This document shows, in pieces, positions 26,701 to 45,639 of a DNA stretch of 64,000 nt. A program made the position numbers and the translations under genes. Location: NCBI RefSeq assembly GCF_036373705.1, contig NC_089851.1, positions 2,697,920 to 2,761,919 of the forward strand. The letters are read 5' to 3'. This stretch comes from Amia ocellicauda. Lineage: Eukaryota > Chordata > Actinopteri > Amiiformes > Amiidae. The notes beneath the pieces are model-generated. The model was not told the origin of the DNA. It searched no databases and saw only the letters and a program-made list of their open reading frames with translations. The first letter of the stretch is position 1. Every line of letters starts with the position of its first letter.

Positions 26701-27486
26701 GGGTGGCTCCATTTATAACTGGAAGAAGCACAGTAGGGAGGGCACAGGCCTGTCACGTGTCATTCACAGATAGGGTAAGAGTCTTGACATGGTCTTGCCC
26801 TTCGTTTCATTCCCATCATTAGTTTCCCTTTGCTTCATCCCCTGCCTATTGCTTTAGATGCCAAGAACATCACATTCAACAAGGACAGCGCCCACGAGAA
26901 CCTGAGGGTCACGGCAGACAAAACCCAGCTCCAGTACGCCTCCTCCCCGAAGAGAGTCAAGGAGACGCAGAAGCAGTCAGAGACCATCCTGGCCTCTGAG
27001 TCCTTCGACTGCGGGAAGCACTACTGGGAGGTGGATGTGAGAGACCGGGAGAGCTGGAGTGTGGGCGTGGCGTACGGCAGCAAGACGCGCAAATGCCATG
27101 ACATGGCGCTGGGCATAGACAGGAAGTCCTGGGTGCTGCAGAAGAGTGACGGGGACTTCATGTCAATGCACAATGGGGAGGGCATCCTGCTGCGGGAGAG
27201 GTGCGAGCGCCTGGGCATCTTCCTGGATTGCGACAAGGGCCTCCTGACCTTCTACAGTGTGGACAAGGGCTGCTCCCTTTACTGCTTCAGAGAAAAGTTT
27301 AAAAAGCCGCTGGTCCCTGCCTTCAGCATCAGCTATGAGAAGGACAGCAACTGGCCCCTGACCCTCTGTACCCTTGTCCCCAAGAATGCTCAGGCAGCGG
27401 CTAACTCTGACCAAGACAGCACCCAGAGCCCCGACTCCGACGCCGTGGGTGTGGTGGACACAGTGGAGATAGAGTCTCGCTTATAG
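23773..27486 (+). CDS. RING-less TRIM-like protein (Ser/Gln-rich N-terminus, B-box, coiled coil, PRY/SPRY), copy 2
   Basis: Six coding exons: 23773-24093, 24912-25007, 25245-25475, 25856-25878, 26129-26265 and 26858-27486 (321, 96, 231, 23, 137 and 629 bases). Phases agree and give 478 residues. The ATG has an A at -3 and sits 22 bases after an acceptor (exon start 23751), so a 5' non-coding exon is expected. Residues 1-60 are low-complexity (SQDSQGS-like repeats). The B-box ligands are C63, H66, C74, C77, C82, C85, H91 and H94. Residues 108 to about 265 are coiled coil. PRY/SPRY runs from residue 270 with FDCGKHYWEVDV, SWSVGVAY and LGIFLDCDKGLLTFYSVDKG, followed by an acidic/Ser tail. It is a clear paralogue of the minus-strand gene at 3.3-9.9 kb, with the same 96, 23 and 137 base exons. 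There is no RING, so ubiquitin-ligase activity should not be assumed. A TRIM16/TRIM25/TRIM39-like subgroup cannot be decided by eye. Confidence 0.9.
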
Positions 27487-28666
27487 AGTGCAGTCAATGT
27501 TGACTTTGTGGCTACAGCTCACTCAGACAATGTCCACTAGGGAAACCTTGACCCCTGACTCAAACCAAGTGGACATGATCGACATGACCTATATGCTCTC
27601 TCTGTATACAGCAGTCTAGCACTACACAACCACAAACACTACATTTGTCGACATCCTTGAAGAACAAGTGCAATACATGCTTAAGGTTTTTAATTACTTG
27701 CACGAACTTCAGAGTGCACTTTAACTTTATTTTTTTAAGATTTAAGTTTATTAATAATTATTAGTATTATTTGTATTTTATTATTATTATTATGTAGCAT
27801 TAACATTATTTACAGTTTAACATATTACTTAGCTACATTAACTGTCAACTATTCTGGACTTTGATGAGCTTCCCTTAATGACCAGATTAACTACAGGCCA
27901 GATTAAACCCAAATTAGTTAGTAAACTACATTCGTACTTTATTTATTTATTTATTAACATGTGCCTCTATTGAGGCTCTCAGGTCAGTACCCATATTATT
28001 ATAATCCCCCTCTGATGACACAGATGTTAACACATGGCCACCAGTTCACTGGGATCTGGTCCATTTTGTTGATCGTACCTCAAAATAAATAGGGGGCATG
28101 TAGTATCGCCTACATTTCAATCAGAAACCTCACGCTGTTGAACATCCATCCCTCTGATAAATACAAAAGTAATGGGAGAAAAAATAAACCTTGTTTTCTA
28201 TCGATACATCTAGCTGTAGAAAAACCATCATTATCTTTTCACTGGATATGTTCTGCACATCCTTTAATTAATCACAACTGGAGATTCCTGAGTGAGTACA
28301 GGTGAAGCAGGTTATTCCAGTTTGTTTCTGAATAGCCCCTAATCACGAGCGTTTGGGTGATCAAACCCTTAACATTTTTTTTTTCAAGTTTTAGTTTTGC
28401 TTTTCAGTACAATGTTACCAGAACTATTTGTCTCAGGAAGAGGTTGTCTCGATCCACTCGATCCAATTAAGCGATCTTGGGAAGCTTGGAAACAAACCTT
28501 GCATTGGAACACTGACATTGTGGGAATAAACGGACACTGAAGTGCAACTTGTGACACTACATGGAAGTGGCCTTACTATCCCTTGTGTGTGAATGCCAGC
28601 ACAGTTTGAAAGATACATACATTTAGACAGTGTGAAGACCATTGTAAATGCTACCTTAAAACTGAC

Positions 28667-28672
28667 AATAAA
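28667..28672 (+). terminator. Candidate polyadenylation signal for the plus-strand TRIM-like gene
   Basis: AATAAA about 1.2 kb after the stop at 27486, followed by a T/G-rich stretch. Earlier AATAAA hexamers at 28084 and 28183 are alternatives. The interval 27487-28666 has no gene-like frame and would be 3' UTR. Confidence 0.35.
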
Positions 28673-28842
28673 TTAAACAATATGGTACGTCTCTTTGTTG
28701 AAATTTTGTATTGCTATACACACACAAAATACCAGATATGTTGTTTGAAAACATCTGGGAAGAGCAAAATCATGTTTATTTGTTTGGGTGTCAGGTAGGA
28801 ATGTGTAAACCTAGCAATTAATAATCCCATGCCACCTGCCAA

Positions 28843-28930
28843 TGGCGTAGATTTAGGTAGGGGCGGTGGGGACATGTCCCTACCAATGTCAAGGGAAGGT
28901 TGAATTGTCCCTACCAATAATTGTGATAAA
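28843..28930. repeat. Possible dispersed repeat fragment
   Basis: GGGGACATGTCCCTACCAAT has the look of a widespread fish transposon terminus, with a second CCCTACCAAT at about 28909. No boundary or family can be assigned. Confidence 0.25.
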
Positions 28931-29106
28931 TCTGAAACGTCGAGTAATTTTATCCGCTACAGAAAGAGTTACCTCTTTCCAGATCGTTGCTCCTACTGCC
29001 TGAAAACCAAAACGAACGATTCAATAGCGAATTGCTCCCGATTTCACCCTGTGAGTGCAGAGTTAATAAAGACAGAGAACAAAAGTCCTGGCTCTTGAAA
29101 ATTAAT

Positions 29107-29230
29107 GGCACCCTGGGATTTGTAGGTGTTTGGAGTTTTGGCAAAGATCCTTAGCTTTGGTTTGGGGTGCAATCAGCAGACAAAACAGCTTCAAATCCCA
29201 CAATGCATCACTTTTCGTGCGGTGACGTCA
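29107..29230 (+). promoter_or_regulatory. Orphan promoter-like cluster: two ZNF143/THAP11-like motifs and a CRE
   Basis: GGCACCCTGGGATTTGTAGG (29107-29126) and, in opposite orientation, TCAAATCCCACAATGCATCA (29191-29210) both resemble the ZNF143/THAP11 site; the second is strong. A full palindromic CRE, TGACGTCA, is at 29223-29230. The cluster lies in otherwise AT-rich intergenic DNA about 1.6 kb after the plus-strand TRIM gene. Confidence 0.5.
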
Positions 29231-29236
29231 GGGACC

Positions 29237-29279
29237 ATGTCGAGAGGCGCGAAGGTGTGCGAGGACTCGGCAGTCAAAG
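29237..29279 (+). CDS. Possible first coding exon of an unrecognised plus-strand gene
   Basis: Seven bases after the CRE an ATG in good context (GGGACCATG) opens 14 codons, MSRGAKVCEDSAVK, ending at a GTAATT donor at 29280. No downstream exon was identified, and the peptide matches nothing I recognise. It may equally be the start of a non-coding transcript. Confidence 0.25.
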
Positions 29280-31099
29280 GTAATTCTCTGGGTTTAAAGT
29301 AAAATAAAAACCCAGTCATTCTTAGATGGTGTATATTGTGTATTATCATGAGTATCATGTATTAGATTGAATGGACAGTGTGATTATTCAGGAGGCTGAA
29401 TAAACGCACTATATTAAATAGGATAGGCCTTTTTATTTATACGTTAATTTAAAGAGTGGGGGCGGGGCAGATATTAAATGCATTTCAATGGGCGTATGTC
29501 CTTGGTGGCTGATTGTTTCACAGCTACATCATGATGGGTGTGTGTGTACGTGTACAAGCCTGTGTTGATGTATGCAGTGAATTCACTGTCACAATTTGAG
29601 AGCAGAAATACAGCCTGTGCGTGTAAACCTGCACTTACTTCAGACACAGCTCCGCTCGGCGAGCTTCCAGCGTGTACGCATGTGTGGGTCTGTAGGCCCG
29701 GGGCACGTTTGGCGTTGTGTTTGAGACAGAGATGCTCTTTACTCACTGGCATCAAAAACACAGATCAGCATCCTGCATCATTGGGATATCGATCGCCATT
29801 CTCATCAATACTAACGGCAATGGGAAATGGATCTCCCGACTTGAGCGATAATGCAAATGCTTTGTCAGGCGAACTGTCCAGGTTTTGTACGGCCGAGGGG
29901 GGGTGACAGCCATAGAGAGACATCCAGACACAGACACTGCACTTCACTGTGCTGCTCTGTGAATTGAATCCATTGTGCTTGTTAGTGAGCTACATATACC
30001 CTTAAAGGTAATATGCTACTACTTCACTAACTTACGTTTATTCTAAGTTTGAGCTGTTCAGCAGCCCAAGAAAGTTTCTAGTTATTCTTGTTGTTTTAAT
30101 TGGACTTCCAACAATATAAAGCACTTCAAAGTTGAAGTTGGAGTCTGCGTCCTTATGACAGAAATACAGCGACCGACAGCAACAGTCACAGTTTAAAAAC
30201 AAAATGGTCTATGAAGTGGTGCGTGCCATTTCATATTTACTTTATGTTAAGTAGTGTTTTTTTTATTTTCCTGGGTGACAAGTAGTATATTCAGAGCATG
30301 ACCCTCCCCCCCCGAAATGTCACAAGAAACAAGCATTTAAAGGCTGTTTATAAAAAAAAACATCCAGAATCATCCAAGAGAAAACAGTGAGAAAGAACAG
30401 AAAACTCCTAGTGAAGCAGCCACACAAAACACCACACACTCAAAACAATATAAAACAAACGTATTATAAAACACCGACTCTCTCTAAACAGACCCGCACA
30501 ACGTAAACGCCTCACTAAACGTGGTGTCTGTCATCAGCAGAATAGAGGGGAATCAAAACAAAGGAAAATGAGCCAACACAAGACTCCTAAAGGTTTGTAA
30601 GAGGCGTCCAGAATCAGGCACAGAGTCACAGGAACACCAGGGTCTACCCTAGCCAAGCCCAGGCAGTTCTCCCCAGTATCGCATCTACCCTTCCCTTTGT
30701 CAGACCAGTATTTAACTCCCCAGTCTTAGACAGGCACTTGCTCTCACTGAGATAGACTGATAGACAGTCCCATTCTTATTAGAGAACAAATAGACATAAT
30801 AAAATAAAACACACATCCAAAACAATCAATGCATTCAAAACCACTGGATTATATTCGATTCTCCTCCATCAGTTAGCAGATGTGGTCTCCCCCAGCAGGA
30901 TACTGTGCATTGGCTTCTTTCATATAAACCAAAGAAACTTCTATGTAGGTCATAACTCGACAAGGAAGTTAAAAGCCATTTGAAGCAGCAAAGATCGAAG
31001 CCAAGAACAATAAGAAATACATTTAAAACTCCCTTCCTGCTCCCCTCAGCTCTCTCTTCATGCTAAACAAACAGGCTTCCAGTGTCTGTCGTAATTTTG

Positions 31100-31120
31100 A
31101 TATATATATATATATATATA
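31100..31120. repeat. AT dinucleotide run
   Basis: About ten TA units in intergenic DNA. Confidence 0.85.
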
Positions 31121-31655
31121 AAACCATGATGAACACCATAAATAGTTATATAATTAAATGTAAAAGATTGAGGAAACGATGCACATCTGAAAACCCTTAA
31201 GCTACAAGTTAAAGCATAACTACAGTTTTGTTTAAATCACTTGTTTAAGGGAGTTTCGAGTCAAGAACACAAGTTGTGTGGTCATGTGTTGCTCACAGAG
31301 TGCAATGACGTGGGAATCAGCTCAAAGTGGTTCAAGTGAAGAATTGACATTCAAGAGGCGCCCAGCTGCTCTACAGCAGTTTCAAAACAGGACCATTTAA
31401 AATACAATTAAAATGCCCATGCTACACTAATGATTGTACGGCTCATTTCAACAATGGTTTTGTACTGGAGAACAGATTCTGCCCGCCCAAGCAGACGTAT
31501 TCGGCGACAAACACTTTCCCAGCATTTGTTGCTTTGCATTCCTCCTCCAGCCCAGCCCCCAAGAATTTAGACCAACTTTTTGAGGCAACCTAAAGTCCTT
31601 AGTGCCGGCCTGTGTGAGTAAAAGGAAATGCAGGCACCAAAAATAGCTTAGATAA

Positions 31656-31796
31656 GGTGGCTCGTGGAGGACTTGAAAACAAAAACAGCATCTCTATTTA
31701 TCTTGTGATCATGAGATAATGGCTTGTTATGTTGTAAACACAAGATAAGCAGAGATGCTATTTTTCTTTTGTTTTCCATGTACTCAACAAGCCACC
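31656..31796. mobile_element. Short palindromic MITE-like element
   Basis: GGTGGCTCGTGGAGGACTTG at the left and the reverse complement of the right end (GGTGGCTTGTTGAGTACATG) agree. The palindrome continues inward through AAAACAAAA and TAGCATCTCT/AGCATCTCT to CTTATCTTGTG. Non-coding and about 141 bases long. Confidence 0.65.
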
Positions 31797-33394
31797 GTAG
31801 AACGTCACTGTAGTGGACAGCACTGTGCAGTGATCAGGTGTGAAATGCATTGTGAAAGTGTGACTGGGACCGAGTAACTTTATACACTAAACCAGTGTCG
31901 TGCCGTGACAAAATCGTGAGGAGAATGTTCGCAAAAAATTGAGTAATAGATACAAGATTTGACTTGTCTTCTTGGCTCTCAATGGTGGAGAATACCCTGA
32001 AGGTCCTGACGGCACGCCTCTGCACTCACCTGAATCAGTTAAATTCACAATTTTAAGTTAAGTTTACAATTTAGATGCAAGATATAAATCTATGAGAAAA
32101 TGAAGGAAGATTACAAGCGCTGCGGTCTAGCATAAGGAAATAAGAGCGCAGCTTATTTTGATGCATATCAATCGCTAAGCCAACCTCACTGTAAGGAACA
32201 TAATGCTAAATTCAGACTGAAGATCAAAATCTGACCAACAAAGTGGAACCCAGTGAAATTCCTGGGCAGCACTCTCCTGGGCTGTTGGAGTGCGTGGGAC
32301 ACATCGGACTGCAGGCCACATAACAGCACCAACACTTTTGATTTAACACACTATGTATGTTGTACACATTTCAGATTGTAAATCTCAATACTGATCAATA
32401 ATGCAGGACAATATCCTGTATTGTGAACACCCTACTGAGTGTACTTCACTTTTGGGTGAATTGAGTAACAGCACTTGTTTTGTGGAACTGAAGACATTTG
32501 AAATGTGTAACTTACATTTATGCATTAGATTCCCCATTGAACCAATCTGCTAAAATGACACTTCTTGTCTTCATGTATTTTAGATTATATTAGTTCTTCC
32601 TTTCAAAGAGAATAAAGAAGGGATCGGGTCACTAATGCCCCGTTTCCACTGGCGGACATGTACGTTTTGTACCGGTTAACTTGCTGCTGCTGGATGCATC
32701 CATAAGCGTCCGTCCCCACTGAGGACATGATTCACTATCAGAGCGGAGGAGTGTGTTTGACTTGAGACACAGGACATAAGAGACTGTGTCGGAAGATATA
32801 ATCTCAAGTGCCATGCGCGATCACGAAGAAATTAGTTTTATTAGCAGCATAGAGTGAAATCCACGTACAGAAACAATGACTGATCCAGTTAATATCCGAG
32901 TGCATTAAACCCTGTGATTCACAGGACCGGTGCAGCGCTGACTAGTTAAAATAAACTGAAGGATAATAATGTATTAATATTGTGTGAACAGCTGGCCGGG
33001 GTTCAGGCTGTGTGTCAATGTGTGCAGGACAATCCAGACACAGTCCGTGTGAAGGAACACGATTCAGTTAACGTGTCCATTTACAAGATAAATTAACGAA
33101 TAAATTAATACAGCAGATCTGGGTTTCCCTCTAAAACATAAGGACTGGTTTAATAAATGCGCCCATAAACGCCATGACGTGCACACTTTAGTTCAATTAA
33201 ACCGGCTATATTGTATCTGGATGATTAATCGTGAAATGTGTGTATTTTGTTTCAGCTGTAACTTGCCTGGTTAAGGATCTGATAAGTACATTATAAATAA
33301 TACGGCAAAAAGTGTTGTTTGCAGTTACAAATCTGTAGTAAGAGTAACACGTTAAGGGATTCACGCTGTGCGTTTAAAATACATAGTGTAGCGA

Positions 33395-33495
33395 TCTTGA
33401 GCCTCGCTAAGGGGCCTGGGCCTTTTAGGGATGCAGTAAGATCGCTGCATTGTGGCACGGGACAACGGGGTTCGAGTCCTGTTGTGGCCAGAACC
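33395..33495 (+). repeat. tRNA-like or SINE-like B-box sequence
   Basis: GGGGTTCGAGTCC with a possible T-arm stem (CAACG/CTGTTG) resembles a Pol III B box. No convincing A box, anticodon arm or acceptor stem can be drawn, so this is not called a tRNA gene. Confidence 0.25.
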
Positions 33496-34265
33496 CCCAG
33501 GTTGTTACAATATATACTAGCACAAATGACTATAATATCATCAATACATATTCGCTATTTAGTATTATTGTTGCACACGGAACCGTATTCTTGTGTGAAC
33601 ATGCTTGTCGGAATATAATGTCTCTACACATTTAGCTCTTCATAATCTCTCTTAACAGAAACGTGTATTTATTACGCGGTTTACAATCATGTAAAGCACA
33701 AAGAATAAAACGGACACAAAGTCCTCTCCACATCAGGCTGTATCACTCGCAATGTTGATCTCAGTCTCGGTTTTTAAAACGAAACTCAAACAAAACCCAC
33801 AGTCACTGCTCCTCCCATCAGAGGAACGGATTCACAGGGGCCTGGTTTTGCAGAAGCAGCTCTGGGACTCCGGCACGGCACGGCAAGACAAGACACGACG
33901 CTTAAGCAAGTAGAACCAAGGCATTCATTTCATACAAATACATAGAATAGACCTGTAAACAGACCTACTGTCATGCGTAACTGCACATGTTTTCATTCCT
34001 GCATGCATTTCATCACTAGTACAGACCTCCTTTTCAGCTGCATGTTTGAAGGTACTCAGTCCTAACACCTCAATGGTGACTATGAGGCAATGAGGGTCTT
34101 GGTCAAGGCAGTCTGGGCCAAATTAAACTTCTACATACAGAAGTGTGGGCTGTCCAGACTCCTGAAGTAGAACTTTTGTAGGTTTTACTATAGATTTAGA
34201 CATGCACAGCTTTGACACTTAAGCAGTGAAAATAAACTACTTCCAATAGTTTCTTCAGACAAACC

Positions 34266-34271
34266 TTTATT
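34266..34271 (-). terminator. abcf2: Candidate abcf2 polyadenylation signal (AATAAA on the minus strand)
   Basis: TTTATT on the plus strand reads AATAAA on the minus strand, about 370 bases beyond the abcf2 stop codon. The interval 34272-34638 would be the 3' UTR; it contains no other gene-like reading frame. Confidence 0.5.
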
Positions 34272-34638
34272 GCAGGTACGTTAAATAAATGACAAGAAAA
34301 ACGAAATGTTCTTTAAGAGGGGTGGGATCATGGGAAAAATAAAATAAAATGCCGATTTGCATCAAGATTACAGAGTCCTACAATCTGTTGTTTCGCTGCA
34401 GACATGGACCAAAAAACAAAACATCTTCCTAAGTGCAGAAATTGTAATCATGGAAACATCTGATTTGCAGTCCAGGACTATTGCTGGCAGGCCGGCCGTT
34501 CAGGCTGCCTGTGGTTCTGAATGGAGGATGGGTGGGGGGGGCAGTGTGCTGCTTCAGCATGCTTTAAAAAACAAAACAAAAAAATGACCGCGACGGAGAG
34601 ATGGGGATCCTCTGTGGCCGCCAGCGTCTGTCCGGGGC

Positions 34639-42538
<7,900 letters not shown>

Positions 42539-43379
42539 GGCTTAGCTGGAGACCCCCGGTGGGTAGCAAAATATTCCTCTGGATGAAAGCAGCAACCTGG
42601 GAGAAGGAATGGGAATCTCCGGTCACCTTTCGGTCTGCATTGCAAGTATGCCACTAGGTTTACACAGGACAGTATTAACAGTGGTGTGTGCAGCATACCC
42701 TATGAAATGCATTTAAATCAAAATCTACGAGCACTGCGAGAGAATACTGTGGCTCACGGCTTGACTTTCACACATCGCTAAAGCTAGAAAAATAAGGAAC
42801 AAGTCACAATATGTTAGGAAGGAGAACAATCCAGCTTCAACAAACAGGCAGTTTACTCTTATTTTGTTAAAGGAAAAACACTGATAGGTGTAGGGTGTTA
42901 CAGCATCCAGTCAAGCAAATTTAGGATGAACCCCACCCCAACAAATGCAAAAAAAGTATGTAAAAGTTTAAATAATTGGACCTTTCACGACCCATCTGTG
43001 ACACCAGGCATAAATAAGATGTACAAAAATAAAGTTACTCACAGACATGGAGCAAGTAATGTCCTAGTGACCTCATCACAAAGGACTGGCTATACCTTTT
43101 CTATGGCAAACCTCTTGAGAAACGATTCAACATTTTAAAGATACACAATGAAATAAAAGGCACGTAATTTTCATAAGGTTTCTTTAGTACCGGGGTGACG
43201 CTACCCTATTCAGTTCAACGTCAAGATCAAAGTCCACAAATTACTTTTAAGCTACTAAAAGCCGACACGTCCGAGTTTCAGAGACATCCAAGGCAAAGTT
43301 AACAAAGGCTGCGATTCACCGGCGTGTTTCTTTGTGTAAGGATACACTGAACTGATTTTTTAAAACAGTCAAACTGCCA

Positions 43380-44450
43380 CACACGTAGCTACAGCCACAC
43401 ACCCGTACAGCGGCGCATTTGGACCCGGACCCGAGCCCTGCCGGCCGGCCGGCCTCCCGCACCACTCGCCTGATGACGTCACCGCGGAAGAGCCGGGCCT
43501 AGCGCAGCCGTGCGGACTCCACGCCGCAGCCCCATGTGCGGCACACCGCCTGCCCGGTGCCGTCCCAGTGGGCCACCGCTCCGACACCGGCACCGACACC
43601 TTCAAAGACGGCGGATATATTAGCCAGCGGTTGATAGAGACCGGGGAGACGACACATGCTCTACTACCTGCTCTGTAAGCCGGGGTGATGTCACCGACTC
43701 CACGGCGGGTCTCCCTCTCCTCCCGGCCCATAAATTATCATTTCATGGAAACGCGGCCTGCTCTCCAGCGGGGGCACCACGATCAACAGCAGCGCTACTC
43801 CTCCACAACACCGTCACTTAAAATGGGAGCCCAGACGTGGAGGACAACCACGCACCCGGTGCCAGAAACGCCGCAGCACACGTCGCACTGCGCGGACACA
43901 CAGACCAGGATGCCGGTATTTTCCCAGTAGGCCCCAGTACGGTGTCCTATTGGATGCGAAACCCAAACTTGGGGAATAAAAACCGTCTCTCCTTTAAACA
44001 CACAGAAGACACACAATGCGCACACAACCCGACCCCTGACGGAGGCCGCCGACGCATTGTCCTGCCGATCGGCCGGCGCCCCTCTCCGGGCTCACGGTGC
44101 CCCAGCCCGGGCAGCGCTGCCGCAGCAGATCCCCCAGACTCGTCATCGTCACACCCGCACAATAAAGCCCAGAAACCCGGCGATTTACACCGGGCCGCCG
44201 CGAAATAAAACCACCACACACCTTCCCAAACAGCGCAGGCGGATTAAAGCGCTTCACACCGGCCTATGCCGCTGAACTCCCCGGCGGCAGCGCTGGAAAC
44301 GGCGCACTGGTCTCCTACCTTCCCCTCGGTCGCCGGCGAGAGAAGCGGATGCTCCTGCGCTCCCCCACAACACCGGCTCGCCGGCCAATCAGGCGCCAGG
44401 CCTCATTTGTACGAGGCCCCGCCCCGCTCGGTGCATGCCGGGAGTTGTAG
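43380..44450. other. CpG-dense block (candidate CpG island) at the abcf2 5' end
   Basis: CG dinucleotides are frequent here and scarce in flanking DNA. The block contains short GC-rich reading frames in several phases, none with a recognisable protein. I read it as abcf2 promoter, first intron and first exon sequence. Confidence 0.5.
44319..44400 (-). other. abcf2: Probable 5' non-coding exon of abcf2 (upstream boundary approximate)
   Basis: The first coding exon has an acceptor directly upstream of the start codon (exon start 42596, preceded by a pyrimidine tract), so abcf2 must have an upstream non-coding exon. A GTAGGA donor at 44318-44313 within the CpG-rich block, about 110 bases downstream of a ZNF143/THAP11-like motif, fits. 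The transcription start is inferred, not seen. Confidence 0.45.
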
Positions 44451-44512
44451 TCCTGCTCCGCTCCGCCTGCCGTTTAAACCGCACTCCTGCACTACGTTTC
44501 CCACAATCCCCT
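44431..44512. promoter_or_regulatory. CpG-rich promoter with two facing ZNF143/THAP11-like motifs
   Basis: GCATGCCGGGAGTTGTAGTC at 44433-44452 is a very good match to the ZNF143/THAP11 (Staf binding site) motif. About 40 bases on, ACTACGTTTCCCACAATCCC reads as a weaker copy in the opposite orientation. They lie at the edge of a CpG-dense block (about 43.4-44.45 kb), just upstream of the predicted abcf2 non-coding exon. Such motifs typify TATA-less housekeeping promoters. Occupancy is inference. Confidence 0.6.
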
Positions 44513-45069
44513 ACACTGGTGCCTCTTTGCGTCTGCCGCAGGTTCGGTGCAAGTGGAGATGCTGCTTTGCCAGAGCGAAATAAACATGCCGGATCGTTTT
44601 TGTGTTGTCGAGCAGTTCAAAAAGAGGTTGAATAGGGTTTATAGGAAAGACAATGAAATGATTGTTTATTGGGTCTGTAGTCATTCTATGTCAATGGCGA
44701 TGCGATGACGTCGACATCAACTACCTGCAATCTGCTGTTTTTTCCATCCTGTACCATGACGTCTCTGACCAGTTTCCCCAGAGCAGCAGCGGTTGAGGCT
44801 GTGGGAGCCGTATGACAGCTGTCCAAGCATGCCAAGTTACTAATAATACTTCTACTGCCCCATTGTGCGTTTTAAATTAAATTGTGTTTAAGTGATTTAG
44901 CTTATGATGCTGCTGATGATTACTATTTTAATAATAATGTAAATGCTGTCACACAGTGTAAGATGTGAATATATTTGTATTGGAATTGCCTACGTTTTAA
45001 TTTCCATTCTCCTCTACATCCTGCAAGATAGCAAACTATTGATTATATGAGAGCTCCAGAATAAATAAA

Positions 45070-45369
45070 CAGTGGCTCCCAGCCCTGGTCCCGGAGGAGC
45101 CCCCAACCTGCTGGTTTTTGTTCCAACCGAGTTCTCAGTCACTTAATTGAACTCTTATTTTAATTATCAATGTCCTAAATCAAAGCCTTTACAATATTTT
45201 AAACAGTAATATTATTAAGGAATCAACTTTTTATCTGTTACACTATTTAAAAAGTCTAATGTAAGCAAATTATTACTCCAATTAATAGTCCAATTAAGTA
45301 ATTGAGAGCTCGTTGGAAAAACAACCAGCAGGGTAGGGGCTCCTTCAGGACCAGGGTTGAGAACCACTG
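45070..45369. mobile_element. 300-bp non-autonomous element with long inverted termini
   Basis: The left end, CAGTGGCTCCCAGCCCTGGT, and the reverse complement of the right end, CAGTGGTTCTCAACCCTGGT, agree through about 80 bases, including a CTGGTT-TT-TTCCAAC core and a TCA-TTACTTAATTG inner part. It has no coding capacity. This is a MITE-like structure of a kind common in fish; I could not identify a clear target-site duplication. Related partial sequences appear near 6657-6710, 6940-6985, 7846-7900, 14540-14600 and 26560-26620. Confidence 0.65.
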
Positions 45370-45639
45370 ATGAAAAATAAATACCATTATTCAAAACAAT
45401 ATACCACAATATTTTAAAAATGTATATAATGTTATAAGATGAAAATTAGGCTTATTATTCTGTTCCAACAATCGCTCCTGTCATAGCAGCACACACACAA
45501 CAGCTTGACATAGTAAAATAACACACATAGACACCTGAATGTGTTTTGACGCCTATAGCATCTACTTTAATAGGCTACAGTTTGTGTTATTTATAGTAAA
45601 ATGTCATATTTACTGTATAATTATATTATTATCACTCAA

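Larger units (their letters stand above)
29281..34265. other. Intergenic DNA upstream of the abcf2 3' end
   Basis: No gene is supported. A stretch at 29755-29905 has open frames on both strands without a recognisable domain. Repeats within are listed separately. Confidence 0.35.

Noticed and set aside
33395-33495. tRNA gene
   Set aside because: Only a B-box-like motif is convincing; no cloverleaf could be drawn.
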